Source: Acidobacteriota bacterium (GTDB taxonomy: Bacteria; Acidobacteriota; Blastocatellia; Pyrinomonadales; Pyrinomonadaceae). Taken from it: a DNA stretch of 64,000 nt. Positions 47,779 to 56,195 of this stretch are shown piece by piece. Below the pieces are notes generated by a model. That model was not told the origin of the DNA. It did no database searches and saw only the letters and a program-made list of their open reading frames with translations. The first letter of the stretch is position 1; each line of letters begins with the position of its first letter. The position numbers and the translations under genes are program-made. Where the stretch lies: assembly GCA_016700175.1 (NCBI GenBank), contig CP065003.1, forward strand, positions 124,001 to 188,000, read 5' to 3'.

Positions 47779-48918
47779 ATGCAGCGCCACCTCCTCATAA
47801 TCCGAATCGTTTTCATAGCACTTCTCGCGGTCGTAGCGGCGGTTCTCAATCCGCTCGAAAATATCGAAATCATAAGCAATTGGGGTATCGACGCCGGCGG
47901 GATAAGAGTTATCTCTTCGGCGCTTGGCGTTATAGTCGGCGCGTTGATCGTTTATATCGAGATGCTCGCCCGCGAGGCGTCGCTCAAGACTTTGATCGGC
48001 GGCGCGGTCGGTGCGGCGATCGGGATCATCGCAGCGTTCCTGGTCGGAATGCTGATCACTTCGCAGGAAACTGCGACCGTTCCGGGCGAGGTAAAGACCT
48101 TTTTGACGATCGCGCTGGCGCTGCTTTTCGGTTACGTCGGACTTATGGTCGGGGCGGCGAAGGGCGAGTTCATAGAGCTTTCCGCGCTCGGAGGCGTGTT
48201 CGGAGAAGCGGAGCTTTACAGGGATTACAAGATCCTGGATACAAGCGTGATCATCGACGGCCGTATCGCAGATGTCGCCGAAACCGGGTTTTTGACGGGC
48301 ACGCTCGTGATCCCGCAGTTCATTCTCACCGAGCTTCAGCAGGTCGCAGATTCGCCTGATTCATCGAAGCGCCAGAGGGGCCGACGCGGCCTCGATATGC
48401 TGCAGAGGCTCCGTAACAACAACGCGCTCGACATCCAGATAATCGAGACCGATTATCCGAAGATCAAAGAGGTCGATCTGAAGCTCATTGAGCTCGGCCA
48501 GGAGCTTGGCGGCGTGGTCGTCACCAACGATTTCAACCTCAACAAGGTGTCCGAACTGCGCGGCGTCGCGGTCCTGAACATCAACGAACTTGCGAACGCT
48601 CTCAAGCCAGTGGTCCTGCCCGGCGAAGCGATGCGCGTCTTCATCCTCAAGGAAGGCAAGGAATACAATCAAGGCGTCGCCTATTTGGACGACGGCACAA
48701 TGGTCGTCGTCGACAACGCGCGCAAGCTTATAGGAAAAACGGCTGACATCGCCGTCACGAGCGTGCTGCAGACGACCGCCGGAAAGATGATCTTCGGAAG
48801 GCTCTGGGACGAGAGTCAGGACCCTCCGGAACAGATCAGCATCCACGACACAAAGTCGGAGAACATGCGCAAGCAGGGCAGCAACATCCGCCAGCAGACG
48901 CTTGCCGAAGAGAACTAG
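47779..48918 (+). CDS. Membrane PIN/TRAM domain protein (YacL family)
   Basis: 379 residues. Four N-terminal transmembrane helices (to about 132), a PIN nuclease domain ('ILDTSVIIDGRIADV' with the first Asp, 'FILTELQQVAD', 'VVVTNDFNLNKVSEL') and a C-terminal TRAM domain. The layout matches Bacillus YacL, a predicted membrane ribonuclease. Gene order before ispD-ispF is also seen in Firmicutes, supporting the assignment. Confidence 0.9.
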   Translation: MQRHLLIIRIVFIALLAVVAAVLNPLENIEIISNWGIDAGGIRVISSALGVIVGALIVYIEMLAREASLKTLIGGAVGAAIGIIAAFLVGMLITSQETATVPGEVKTFLTIALALLFGYVGLMVGAAKGEFIELSALGGVFGEAELYRDYKILDTSVIIDGRIADVAETGFLTGTLVIPQFILTELQQVADSPDSSKRQRGRRGLDMLQRLRNNNALDIQIIETDYPKIKEVDLKLIELGQELGGVVVTNDFNLNKVSELRGVAVLNINELANALKPVVLPGEAMRVFILKEGKEYNQGVAYLDDGTMVVVDNARKLIGKTADIAVTSVLQTTAGKMIFGRLWDESQDPPEQISIHDTKSENMRKQGSNIRQQTLAEEN

Positions 48919-48945
48919 ACCCCGCCGCCGCCCGTACAATCCCGA

Positions 48946-49635
48946 ATGAACTCAGCGATCATCGTTGCCGCCGGAGAAGGAAAGAGATTCGGCGGCGGAC
49001 GCCCGAAACAGTTCGCCGAGATCCTTGGAAAGCCGGTCCTTGTTCACACGATAGAGAGATTTGAGAAGTGCGACGCGATCGACGAGATCGTGCTTGTGCT
49101 TGCTGAAGGCGAGTTGCGCGCGTTTTCCGATATTCTGGCGGATTTTTACCCGAAGAAGGTTTCCTCGATCGTCGCGGGCGGCGCCACGCGCGCCGAGTCT
49201 GTTTTGAACGGCCTTTCGGCGGTGCGGGGTGAAGAAGCCTCGATAGTCGCTATCCACGACGGCGCGCGCCCCGTTGTCTCTCAGAAAGACATCACGACTG
49301 TGTTAGCCGCCGCGAAAGAGCACGGCGCCGCGTGTCTCGTCGCTCCCGTCACGGATACGATCAAGAACGTGACCGAAGGCCTCATCAAAGGCACCGTCGA
49401 CCGCAGGGCGCTTCGCAGAGCGCTAACCCCGCAATGTTTCAGGTACGAGGTGATCTGCGAGGCGTTCGAGTCCCTGGGTCCCGGAAGCGACGTCACGGAC
49501 GACAGCAGCCTCGCTGAATCGGCAGGGTTTGCGGTGAGCGCCGTCGAGGGCGATCCTTCGAATATCAAGATCACGTACGAACAGGACCTGAAAGTGGCAG
49601 AGATCTATTTGGCCGCGCTCCTGGAAAGCGAATGA
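48946..49635 (+). CDS. ispD: 2-C-methyl-D-erythritol 4-phosphate cytidylyltransferase
   Basis: 229 residues. Third step of the MEP isoprenoid pathway. The nucleotidyltransferase loop 'IIVAAGEGKRFGGGRPKQF' is at the N-terminus; 'VAIHDGARPVVS' and 'LTPQCFRYEVI' are family signatures. The stop overlaps the start of ispF by four bases, so they are co-translated. Confidence 0.95.
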   Translation: MNSAIIVAAGEGKRFGGGRPKQFAEILGKPVLVHTIERFEKCDAIDEIVLVLAEGELRAFSDILADFYPKKVSSIVAGGATRAESVLNGLSAVRGEEASIVAIHDGARPVVSQKDITTVLAAAKEHGAACLVAPVTDTIKNVTEGLIKGTVDRRALRRALTPQCFRYEVICEAFESLGPGSDVTDDSSLAESAGFAVSAVEGDPSNIKITYEQDLKVAEIYLAALLESE

Positions 49636-50111
49636 GGATCGGATACGGAAACGACATTCACCGGCTTGAGGAAGGCAGGAAACTGATCCTCGGCGGCGTC
49701 GAGATCCCTTTCGAAAGAGGATCGGTCGGCCATTCGGACGGCGACGCACTGCTTCACGCCGTTACAGACGCTATCCTGGGGGCGCTCGCTCTTGGCGACA
49801 TAGGAACTCATTTCCCCGACAACGACGAGCGCTGGAAAGGCGCCGACAGCTCGCAATTTCTTTCGGAGGCCGGGAGGCTCGCGAAAGAGAGGGGATTCGA
49901 GGTGGTCAACGTAGATTCGACGATCTCGATCGAGCGCCCGAAGCTAAGGCCTTTCATCGACGAGATGCGCGGGAATATCGCCGGCGCACTCGGCGTCGAG
50001 ATCGGCACTGTCAATGTGAAGGCGAAGACTTCGGAAGGTCTGGGCGAAATAGGAAACGGCCTCGCCGTCAAGGCTGAGGCCGTCGTTCTGCTGGATTCCA
50101 AAGACGACTGA
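49632..50111 (+). CDS. ispF: 2-C-methyl-D-erythritol 2,4-cyclodiphosphate synthase
   Basis: 159 residues. Cyclises CDP-ME 2-phosphate in the MEP pathway. 'RIGYGNDIHRLEEGRKLILGGV' has the Asp-x-His zinc ligands, 'HSDGDALLHAVTDAILGA' the third His, and 'TSEGLGEIGNGLA' the end signature. The family usually reads GxGxDxH; here the residue before Asp is Asn. ATGA overlap with ispD. Confidence 0.95.
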   Translation: MRIGYGNDIHRLEEGRKLILGGVEIPFERGSVGHSDGDALLHAVTDAILGALALGDIGTHFPDNDERWKGADSSQFLSEAGRLAKERGFEVVNVDSTISIERPKLRPFIDEMRGNIAGALGVEIGTVNVKAKTSEGLGEIGNGLAVKAEAVVLLDSKDD

Positions 50112-50118
50112 GCGCCTG

Positions 50119-50640
50119 TTAGTACATACCGCGCGTGTTGGCGCCGTAGCGCTCAGCGATCCTCAAAACCTGATGCCAGGTCTCGTTGATCTCCGCGACA
50201 CCATTCCTGTAGCGGACAAAAAAGGCTTCATTGCAGCAGCCTAAGTCACTACGGCTCGAGTTCTCCGCTCCGCGGAGCAGCTTGTCGTGGGCCAGCCAGG
50301 CTTCCATGTGCTCGCGCCACGCGTATCTCAGGTCGTCGGGCAGCGAGGCGTCGTTCATCGATGAGGAAGCCCTGACGTACTTGCTGACCGATTCACTGTA
50401 GCCCTCGATCTTGAGATCGTATTCCGATCCGTACGAGTAGCGCTTCGAAAGATACCTTCTGATCTCGCGGTCCCGGAAGTTTCCGTTTCGAACGTCCTGT
50501 CTGAGGAAGTCTGTGATCTCTGCGCTGACTCCCGTTTCACCGGTGCTGATTCCCGTAAAACCGAAAAGCAGCCCGACCAGCGAAACCGAAAGACCAAAGG
50601 TCAGAACGAATGCGGCAATACCAGATATTCCTTTCAGCAT
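50119..50640 (-). CDS. Hypothetical membrane-anchored protein
   Basis: 173 residues from ATG 50640. One N-terminal hydrophobic segment (about 5-27), perhaps a signal anchor, followed by a helical region rich in charged residues with a Cys pair ('LGCCNEAFF'). No family recognised. Convergent with ispF, eight bases apart. Confidence 0.62.
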   Translation of the reverse strand: MLKGISGIAAFVLTFGLSVSLVGLLFGFTGISTGETGVSAEITDFLRQDVRNGNFRDREIRRYLSKRYSYGSEYDLKIEGYSESVSKYVRASSSMNDASLPDDLRYAWREHMEAWLAHDKLLRGAENSSRSDLGCCNEAFFVRYRNGVAEINETWHQVLRIAERYGANTRGMY

Positions 50641-50744
50641 AATAACCAATTATGCACGACGGTCCCGGAAAAGAAAAGAATTTCGCGGAAAATGGGCAAA
50701 TTTCCTCTTTGTAAAACCTAAGTTCAATCGAGTAAATTACTTAC

Positions 50745-52073
50745 GTGCGGCCACAAGACATCATTGCGAAGAAACGCGACGGCGAACGCCTGAACGAAGC
50801 CGAGATCAATGCATTCATCGATGGCGTGACGGACGGTTCGTGGGCCGATTACCAGGTCGCCGCGCTGGTGATGGCGATGTTCCTGAACGAGCTTGATTTT
50901 GAGGAGCAGTCGCTGATCACCCGCGCGATGCTCTACTCGGGAGAGATCCTCGAGTTCCCGGAGATCGACCGCCCGATCGCCGATAAGCATTCGACCGGTG
51001 GCGTCGGCGACAAGACCTCGTTGCTTGTCGCGCCCATGGCTGCGGCGTGCGGGCTTGCGGTGCCGATGATCTCCGGACGCGGGCTCGGTCACACGGGCGG
51101 AACGCTTGACAAGCTGGAATCGATCCCCGGTTACACGGTCGATCTTCCGGTCGAGGATTTCAAGCGGATCGTGAAGGAATGCGGCTTCGCGATGAGCGGA
51201 CAGACCGCGCGCATCGCACCGGCGGACAAGAGGATCTACGCGTTGCGCGACGCAACCGCGACGGTGCCGACGATCCCTCTGATCGTCGCTTCGATAATGT
51301 CGAAGAAGCTCGCCGAAGGCCTAGACGCGCTCGTACTCGACGTCAAGACCGGCAACGGGGCGTTTATGAAGGACCTGGATGACGCGCGCCGGCTCGCCGG
51401 TGAATTGGTCCGTACCGGCGAGGCGTTCAACGTAAGGACGCGGGCTTTGATCACGAACATGGGTCGGCCGCTCGGTAGATATGTCGGCAACTGCTGCGAG
51501 GTCTTTGAGTGCGTGAAGATAATGCGCGGCGAGGCCGACGGCCTTATGGAGCCGACGACCGAGCTCTCGTCGGAACTCGCTTCGCATATGCTGGTTCTTG
51601 GCGGCGTCGCCTCTTCCCACGACGAAGCGCGAGAGAAGATCGAGAGAGCGCTCGGATCCGGCGAGGTGTTCGAGACGTTCCGCAGGAACATCGAGCTTCA
51701 GAACGGCGATCCTTCCATCTGCGACGATCCGGAGAAGCTTCTGGAGACCAGGCTAGTGGAAGCGGTGGTAACTGCGCCCCGCGGCGGCTACATCGTGGAG
51801 ATAGACACGCTTGCGGTCGGAAACGTGGTGAACGAGATCGGAGGCGGACGTCTGAAGGCCGAAGACGGCATCGATCACGCGGTAGGTCTTCGGACCGAGT
51901 GCACCATCGGCAATGAGGTTGCCGATGGTGAGACACTCGCCGTGGTCTTTTGCCGCGACGAGACAGCTGCAAAGAATGCTGTTCAAAAACTCCGGGCGGC
52001 GTATAGAATAGCCGATGATCCGAGCGAGGCTTCAGAACTGATAATCGAGGTCGTCCGGGGCGACAAACCCTGA
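50745..52073 (+). CDS. pdp: Pyrimidine-nucleoside (thymidine) phosphorylase
   Basis: 442 residues, GTG start. Splits pyrimidine nucleosides with phosphate. 'DKHSTGGVGDKTSL' (phosphate site), 'SGRGLGHTGGTLDKLES' (the signature), 'VLDVKTGNGAFM', and a C-terminal PYNP domain. It stands before a BMP-type nucleoside-binding lipoprotein and an ABC ATPase on the same strand, so it probably belongs to a nucleoside uptake and salvage operon. Confidence 0.94.
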   Translation: MRPQDIIAKKRDGERLNEAEINAFIDGVTDGSWADYQVAALVMAMFLNELDFEEQSLITRAMLYSGEILEFPEIDRPIADKHSTGGVGDKTSLLVAPMAAACGLAVPMISGRGLGHTGGTLDKLESIPGYTVDLPVEDFKRIVKECGFAMSGQTARIAPADKRIYALRDATATVPTIPLIVASIMSKKLAEGLDALVLDVKTGNGAFMKDLDDARRLAGELVRTGEAFNVRTRALITNMGRPLGRYVGNCCEVFECVKIMRGEADGLMEPTTELSSELASHMLVLGGVASSHDEAREKIERALGSGEVFETFRRNIELQNGDPSICDDPEKLLETRLVEAVVTAPRGGYIVEIDTLAVGNVVNEIGGGRLKAEDGIDHAVGLRTECTIGNEVADGETLAVVFCRDETAAKNAVQKLRAAYRIADDPSEASELIIEVVRGDKP

Positions 52074-52097
52074 ACACACGGCCAGCAACGTACGCAT

Positions 52098-53153
52098 ATG
52101 CGAATCAGGAAACTACTTGTGACAGCGGCCGTCGCCGCAATCGCCGTCTTTTCTATCTCCTGTTCTTCCGCCGGAGCGATCGAGGACACCGACAAGATCA
52201 AGGTCGGGATCGTCTTCGACATTGGAGGTAAGAACGACCGTTCGTTCAACGCCGCAGCGTGGGAGGGAGTGAAACGTGCCGAGAAAGAACTCGGCATCAT
52301 TCTCCGCGATGTCGAACCGGGAAATCCGACCTCGATCGAGCCCGCGATGCGCGCTTTTGCCGAGAAGGGCTTCGACCTGATCATCGGCGTCGGCTTTGCG
52401 CAGGGGCCGATAATGCAGCGCGTTGCCGAGGACTATCCCGATATCAACTTCGCGATCATCGACGGAGTCATCTTCGAGAAAGACGGAAAGACGCCTAAGT
52501 CGAACGTCGCTTCGCTCGTATTCCGCGAACACGAAGGTTCCTACCTAGTCGGGATGATCGCGGCAGAGAAGTCAAGATCTAACGTTCTGGGCTTTATCGG
52601 TGGGATGAACATCGGGTTGATTCGCCGTTTCGCGAAGGGATACGAGGAAGGCGCAAAAGCCGTGAACCCGAACGCGCGCGTCATCGAGAACTACGTTGGG
52701 GTCACCGACCACGCCTGGAACAATCCCGGGAAGGGCAAGGAACTCGCGCTTGCGCAGATGGACAGCGGAGCGGACGTGATCTTCACCGCGGCCGGGAACT
52801 CCGGCCTCGGAGCGTTCGACGCCGTGGAACAGGCCGGAAGACGCCCGGAGGGGGACCCGAAGGCGTTCGTGATCGGCGTCGATTCGAACCAGAACGCGGA
52901 AAAGCCCGGATTCGTCCTCACCTCGATGGTGAAACGCGTGGATAACGCGGTCTTCGAAGCGGTGAAGGAAGTGAAGGAAGGGCGGTTCAAGGGCGGATTC
53001 CACGTTTTCGGCCTGGACAAGGACGGCGTCGCGTACGCGCTCGACGAATACAATAAGCCTCTTATTCCGGAAGACGTCATCAAGCGAGTCAACGAAGCAA
53101 AGGAGAAGATAATCTCGGGAGAGATCGTCGTAACGGACGCGATGGCGAACTGA
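52098..53153 (+). CDS. BMP-family nucleoside-binding lipoprotein
   Basis: 351 residues. Basic membrane protein (PnrA/BmpA) family, periplasmic ligand receptor for ABC nucleoside importers. The lipobox is 'FSISC' with Cys22. The body has 'GIVFDIGGKNDRSFNAAAWEG' and 'SGADVIFTAAGNSGLGAFDAV', typical of the family. Likely substrate: purine or pyrimidine nucleosides, in keeping with the phosphorylase before it. Confidence 0.9.
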   Translation: MRIRKLLVTAAVAAIAVFSISCSSAGAIEDTDKIKVGIVFDIGGKNDRSFNAAAWEGVKRAEKELGIILRDVEPGNPTSIEPAMRAFAEKGFDLIIGVGFAQGPIMQRVAEDYPDINFAIIDGVIFEKDGKTPKSNVASLVFREHEGSYLVGMIAAEKSRSNVLGFIGGMNIGLIRRFAKGYEEGAKAVNPNARVIENYVGVTDHAWNNPGKGKELALAQMDSGADVIFTAAGNSGLGAFDAVEQAGRRPEGDPKAFVIGVDSNQNAEKPGFVLTSMVKRVDNAVFEAVKEVKEGRFKGGFHVFGLDKDGVAYALDEYNKPLIPEDVIKRVNEAKEKIISGEIVVTDAMAN

Positions 53154-53159
53154 AAACCT

Positions 53160-53426
53160 ATGCGGCTCGGGCTTTCGCTCAACGGCATTCTGGCTGCGGC
53201 GGCCGGCGCGTTGTCTATCGCGTGGGGAGCCTGGGGACTGACCTTCCGGGTCTCTGACATAATGAGCTACGGCTTTGTCCTCCTTGGGATCGGCGCGATA
53301 CTGTTCGGCATTACCGACGGATTCAGCGACCGCACGCACCGCGGACAGTTCTTGTTCAAGATCGGAGTACTCATTTTCCTCGCTGCCGCGCTGGCGCTCG
53401 GCTATTCTCTTCTCAGGCAATTCTGA
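53160..53426 (+). CDS. Small membrane protein in the nucleoside-uptake cassette
   Basis: 88 residues with three hydrophobic segments ('LSLNGILAAAAGALSIAWGAW', 'YGFVLLGIGAILFGI', 'FLAAALALGYSLL'). It lies six bases after the BMP gene and one base before the ABC ATPase gene, so translation is coupled. It is too small to be an ABC permease. Function unknown; perhaps an accessory subunit. Confidence 0.7.
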   Translation: MRLGLSLNGILAAAAGALSIAWGAWGLTFRVSDIMSYGFVLLGIGAILFGITDGFSDRTHRGQFLFKIGVLIFLAAALALGYSLLRQF

Positions 53427-53427
53427 A

Positions 53428-54939
53428 ATGCTGGAACTAAAGAACATAAGCAAATCCTTCGGCGACTGCGTCGCGAATCACGACGTGTCGATGAAGATCG
53501 AAGAAGGGACCATCCACGCCATCGTCGGAGAGAACGGCGCGGGAAAATCGACCGCGATGCGGATCGCGTACGGCTTTTACACGCCCGACAGAGGAGAGAT
53601 CTTCGTCGACGGCGAGAAGGTCGACATCCGGAACCCGCACGACGCGATCGCGCTCGGGATAGGGATGGTCCATCAGCACTTTATGCTCGTCGACACGATG
53701 ACGGTCGCGGAGAACATCGTCCTCGGCGCGGAAACCGGAAACGCCGCGAAGCTCGATCTGGATCAGGCGGCGGACGAGATCAAGAGGCTTTCGAGCGAAC
53801 TGCGACTCGGGATCGACCCGTATGCGATGGTCGAGGATCTGTCCGTAGGTCAGGAACAGAGGGTCGAGCTCTTGAAGGCGCTCTACAGGAAGGCGCGGAT
53901 CCTGATCCTCGACGAGCCGACGGCGGTACTTACTCCGCAGGAAGTCAACGATTTCTTCGCTATCCTCCGGCGAATGAAGGAGCAGGGCGTGACCATCGTG
54001 ATCATCACGCACAAGCTCGAGGAAGTTTTGGCAATCTCCGATCACGTCACGGTGATGCGCGACGGAACTACCGTAGGCGACGTAGAGACGTCGGAAACGA
54101 ACAAGCGCGAACTGGCGAAGATGATCGTCGGTCGCGAGGTGCTTTTACGGGTCGAGAAGACGGAATCGAAACCCGCATCGATGATCCTGGACGTTCAGGG
54201 CCTTTCGGTCGCCGGCCGCCACGGAACGGCGGTCGACGATGTGTCCTTTCACGTACGAAAGGGCGAGATCGTGGGCATCGCGGGCGTCGAAGGGAACGGG
54301 CAGTCGGAACTTGTCGAATGCCTCGCCGGCTTGGCGGTTCCGGGTTCGGTATCCGGCTCCGTATCGTTCGAAGGCAGCGATATCACCAGAACTTCGGCCC
54401 GAAAGAGAAAGGAGATGGGGATCGCCCACATCCCCGAAAACCGGCACAAGCGCGGGCTTCTGCTCGATTTCGACCTGTCCGAGAACGCGATGCTGGGTGT
54501 ACACTACCGGGCCCCACTTGCCGGGGCCGCCGGTTTGCTGGACTCTGCCGCGATCGAAAAGCGAACCGCTGAGATCATTGAAGATTTCGACGTAAGGCCT
54601 CCGAGGCCGGAACTGACCGCGCGTTCGCTCTCCGGAGGGAACCAGCAGAAGCTGATAATCGGCAGGGAATTCGAGCTCGATCCGAAGCTCCTGCTCGTCT
54701 CGCAGCCCACGCGGGGCGTCGATATCGGCGCTATCGAGTTCATCCACAGGAAACTGATCGAGATGCGCGACCGGGGCGCAGCGATCCTGCTTGTATCCGC
54801 CGAGCTCGAGGAAGTGACGGCGCTCGCGGACCGTTTGCTCGTGATCAGGGAAGGGAAGATCGTCGGCGAGGTGGACCCGTCGGTCACTTCGGCCGAAGAG
54901 ATTGGGCTAATGATGACGGGAGGGGACGATGAGCAGTGA
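53428..54939 (+). CDS. Double ABC ATPase of nucleoside/sugar importer
   Basis: 503 residues, two nucleotide-binding domains. The first has Walker A 'GENGAGKST', signature 'LSVGQEQRVE' and Walker B 'LILDEPTAV'. The second has a poor Walker A ('GVEGNGQSE'), signature 'LSGGNQQK' and Walker B-like 'LLLVSQPTRG', the usual pattern in the RbsA/MglA/NupA family, where the second site is degenerate. It should energise import of nucleosides bound by the BMP lipoprotein. The expected two permease genes do not follow; a repeat array begins instead. Confidence 0.9.
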   Translation: MLELKNISKSFGDCVANHDVSMKIEEGTIHAIVGENGAGKSTAMRIAYGFYTPDRGEIFVDGEKVDIRNPHDAIALGIGMVHQHFMLVDTMTVAENIVLGAETGNAAKLDLDQAADEIKRLSSELRLGIDPYAMVEDLSVGQEQRVELLKALYRKARILILDEPTAVLTPQEVNDFFAILRRMKEQGVTIVIITHKLEEVLAISDHVTVMRDGTTVGDVETSETNKRELAKMIVGREVLLRVEKTESKPASMILDVQGLSVAGRHGTAVDDVSFHVRKGEIVGIAGVEGNGQSELVECLAGLAVPGSVSGSVSFEGSDITRTSARKRKEMGIAHIPENRHKRGLLLDFDLSENAMLGVHYRAPLAGAAGLLDSAAIEKRTAEIIEDFDVRPPRPELTARSLSGGNQQKLIIGREFELDPKLLLVSQPTRGVDIGAIEFIHRKLIEMRDRGAAILLVSAELEEVTALADRLLVIREGKIVGEVDPSVTSAEEIGLMMTGGDDEQ

Positions 54940-55122
54940 GCAGCGATCATCGATCAATTTTCAACGTTCATCGATCAACGACCAATGATCAACGATCAGC
55001 GGCCAATGAGGATCGTTCTCTCGCTGCTGATCTCTCTATCGCATTGGTAATTGATCGATGAGAATTGATCATTGACCCGGGCTGCCCGAGCCGGCGAACG
55101 CCGGCTGAGCTCTTTACCCTCG

Positions 55123-55370
55123 CGAACCCCGTTTAGAGCAGCCCTCCGGGCTACAGAAGACGTGCGAAGCACGGCTTAAGTGGCCGCCCTCGCGAACCCC
55201 GTTTAGAGCAGCCCTCCGGGCTGCCCAAGCCGGCGAATGCCGGCTGATCACACTGCAGTCACGATCCGGCTCCCGGCTCCGTCAGGAGCCAAATGTCTGT
55301 AGCAGATCGCCGCCACATCGACATCGCGCTCCGTAGGAGCGCAACCCGGTTCAGCCCGCCGGGGTTGGAT
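55123..55370 (+). repeat. Composite direct repeat, copy 1 (about 248 bp)
   Basis: Runs through the same ordered modules as 55503-55750: CGAACCCCGTTTAGAGCAG, CCGGGCT hairpin, GTGCGAAGCAC hairpin, second CCGGGCT hairpin, GCCGGCGAATGCCGGC, CCGTCAGGAGCC and GCGCTCC-GGAGCGC elements. Differences are scattered substitutions. Confidence 0.8.
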
Positions 55371-55502
55371 CAGGACTGAGAACAAAGGACTGAGGGAATT
55401 GACGTGTCGATGTCTGATAGTTGAAGCCTGACTCCCAAAGGTAGCCCTCCCTAACGGTCGGGCTTCGGACACGTGATCCTGATCTCCACGTTGTACTGAT
55501 CC

Positions 55503-55750
55503 CGAACCCCGTTTAGAGCAGCCCTCCGGGCTGCAAGAGACGTGCGAAGCACGGCTGAATCGGCTGCCCACGTGAACCCCGTTCGGAGCAGCCCTCCGGG
55601 CTGCCAAAGCCGGCCAATGCCGGCTGATCACGCTGCAATCTCGATACGGCTCCCGGCTCCGTCAGGAGCCAAATATCTGTAGCAAATCACGGCCACAACA
55701 ATTTCGCGCTCCAGAGGAGCGCAATCCGGTTCAGCCCCTCCGGGGCTGGA
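55503..55750 (+). repeat. Composite direct repeat, copy 2 (about 248 bp)
   Basis: Second copy of the element at 55123-55370, same orientation, 132 bases further on. Order and spacing of all hairpin modules are kept. Confidence 0.8.
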
Positions 55751-55851
55751 TCTCATTATAGGGTTGCGTTGCTACAGACATCGCGCTCCTACGGAGCGGT
55801 TAGTTGTAGGTGCGACGGACCAGATAAAAAAGCCGCGCGTTGCGCGGCTTG

Positions 55852-56125
55852 GGCAGCGCGAAGCGCTGCTCTAAACGGGTGTACGATAAGCTTCAGCTTG
55901 TCGCGGGCCGCTCGCGGCCCGGGCGGCCGTGAGGTTCCGCGCGTTCGCGCGGTGCAAACTGAAGTTCGCGTTGCCTCGGCAGCGCGAAGCGCTGCTCTAA
56001 ACGGGTGTACGATAAGCTTCAGCTTGTCGCGGGCCAATCGCGGCCCGAGGAGAGTTCCGCGCGTTCGCGCGGCGCAAACTGAAGTTCGCGTTACCCCGGC
56101 AGCCCGGAGGGCTGCTCTATACGGG
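55852..56125 (+). repeat. Tandem 120-126 bp repeat, two and a fraction copies
   Basis: Unit 1 is 55852-55977, unit 2 is 55978-56097, and a partial third begins at 56098. Each unit strings together hairpins with GCGAAGCGC, AAGCTTCAGCTT, GGGCC and CGCGCGTTCGCGCG cores, and ends in CAAACTGAAGTTCGCGTT. The apparent open frames here repeat because the DNA does. Confidence 0.85.
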
Positions 56126-56195
56126 ACTTTGACCCGCTGAACGTGCCGGGCGGGGACAAGCCCCGCCCCTACGTATACCGCTCACAGCTCACCGC

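Larger units (their letters stand above)
54940..56195. repeat. Mosaic array of small palindromes and direct repeats
   Basis: 1256 bases, no convincing gene. First comes a short-period stretch of ATTGATC/CAATGATC words (about 54946-55075). Then repeated micro-hairpins: AGCCC-TCC-GGGCT, GTGC-GAA-GCAC, AGCCGGC-GAAT-GCCGGCT, GGCTCC-GTC-AGGAGCC, GCTCC-GTA-GGAGC, AGCGC-GAA-GCGCT, GGGCC-GCTC-GCGGCCC. The modules are assembled into two larger direct repeats (55123 and 55503) and a tandem pair (55852, 55978). Similar modules stand at 43.9-45.3 kb. It resembles REP/BIME-type DNA. Confidence 0.8.

Noticed and set aside
48946..50111. IspDF fusion
   Set aside because: The two genes overlap by four bases with separate start and stop codons; they are not fused.
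55123..55750. Possible CRISPR array
   Set aside because: Repeats are 248 bp, spaced once, and composed of mixed hairpins; no regular short repeat-spacer pattern and no cas genes.
55769..56140. Open frame with an internally repeated protein
   Set aside because: The repetition comes from the tandem 120-126 bp DNA repeat; no ribosome site, and both strands are open, so it is not a gene.
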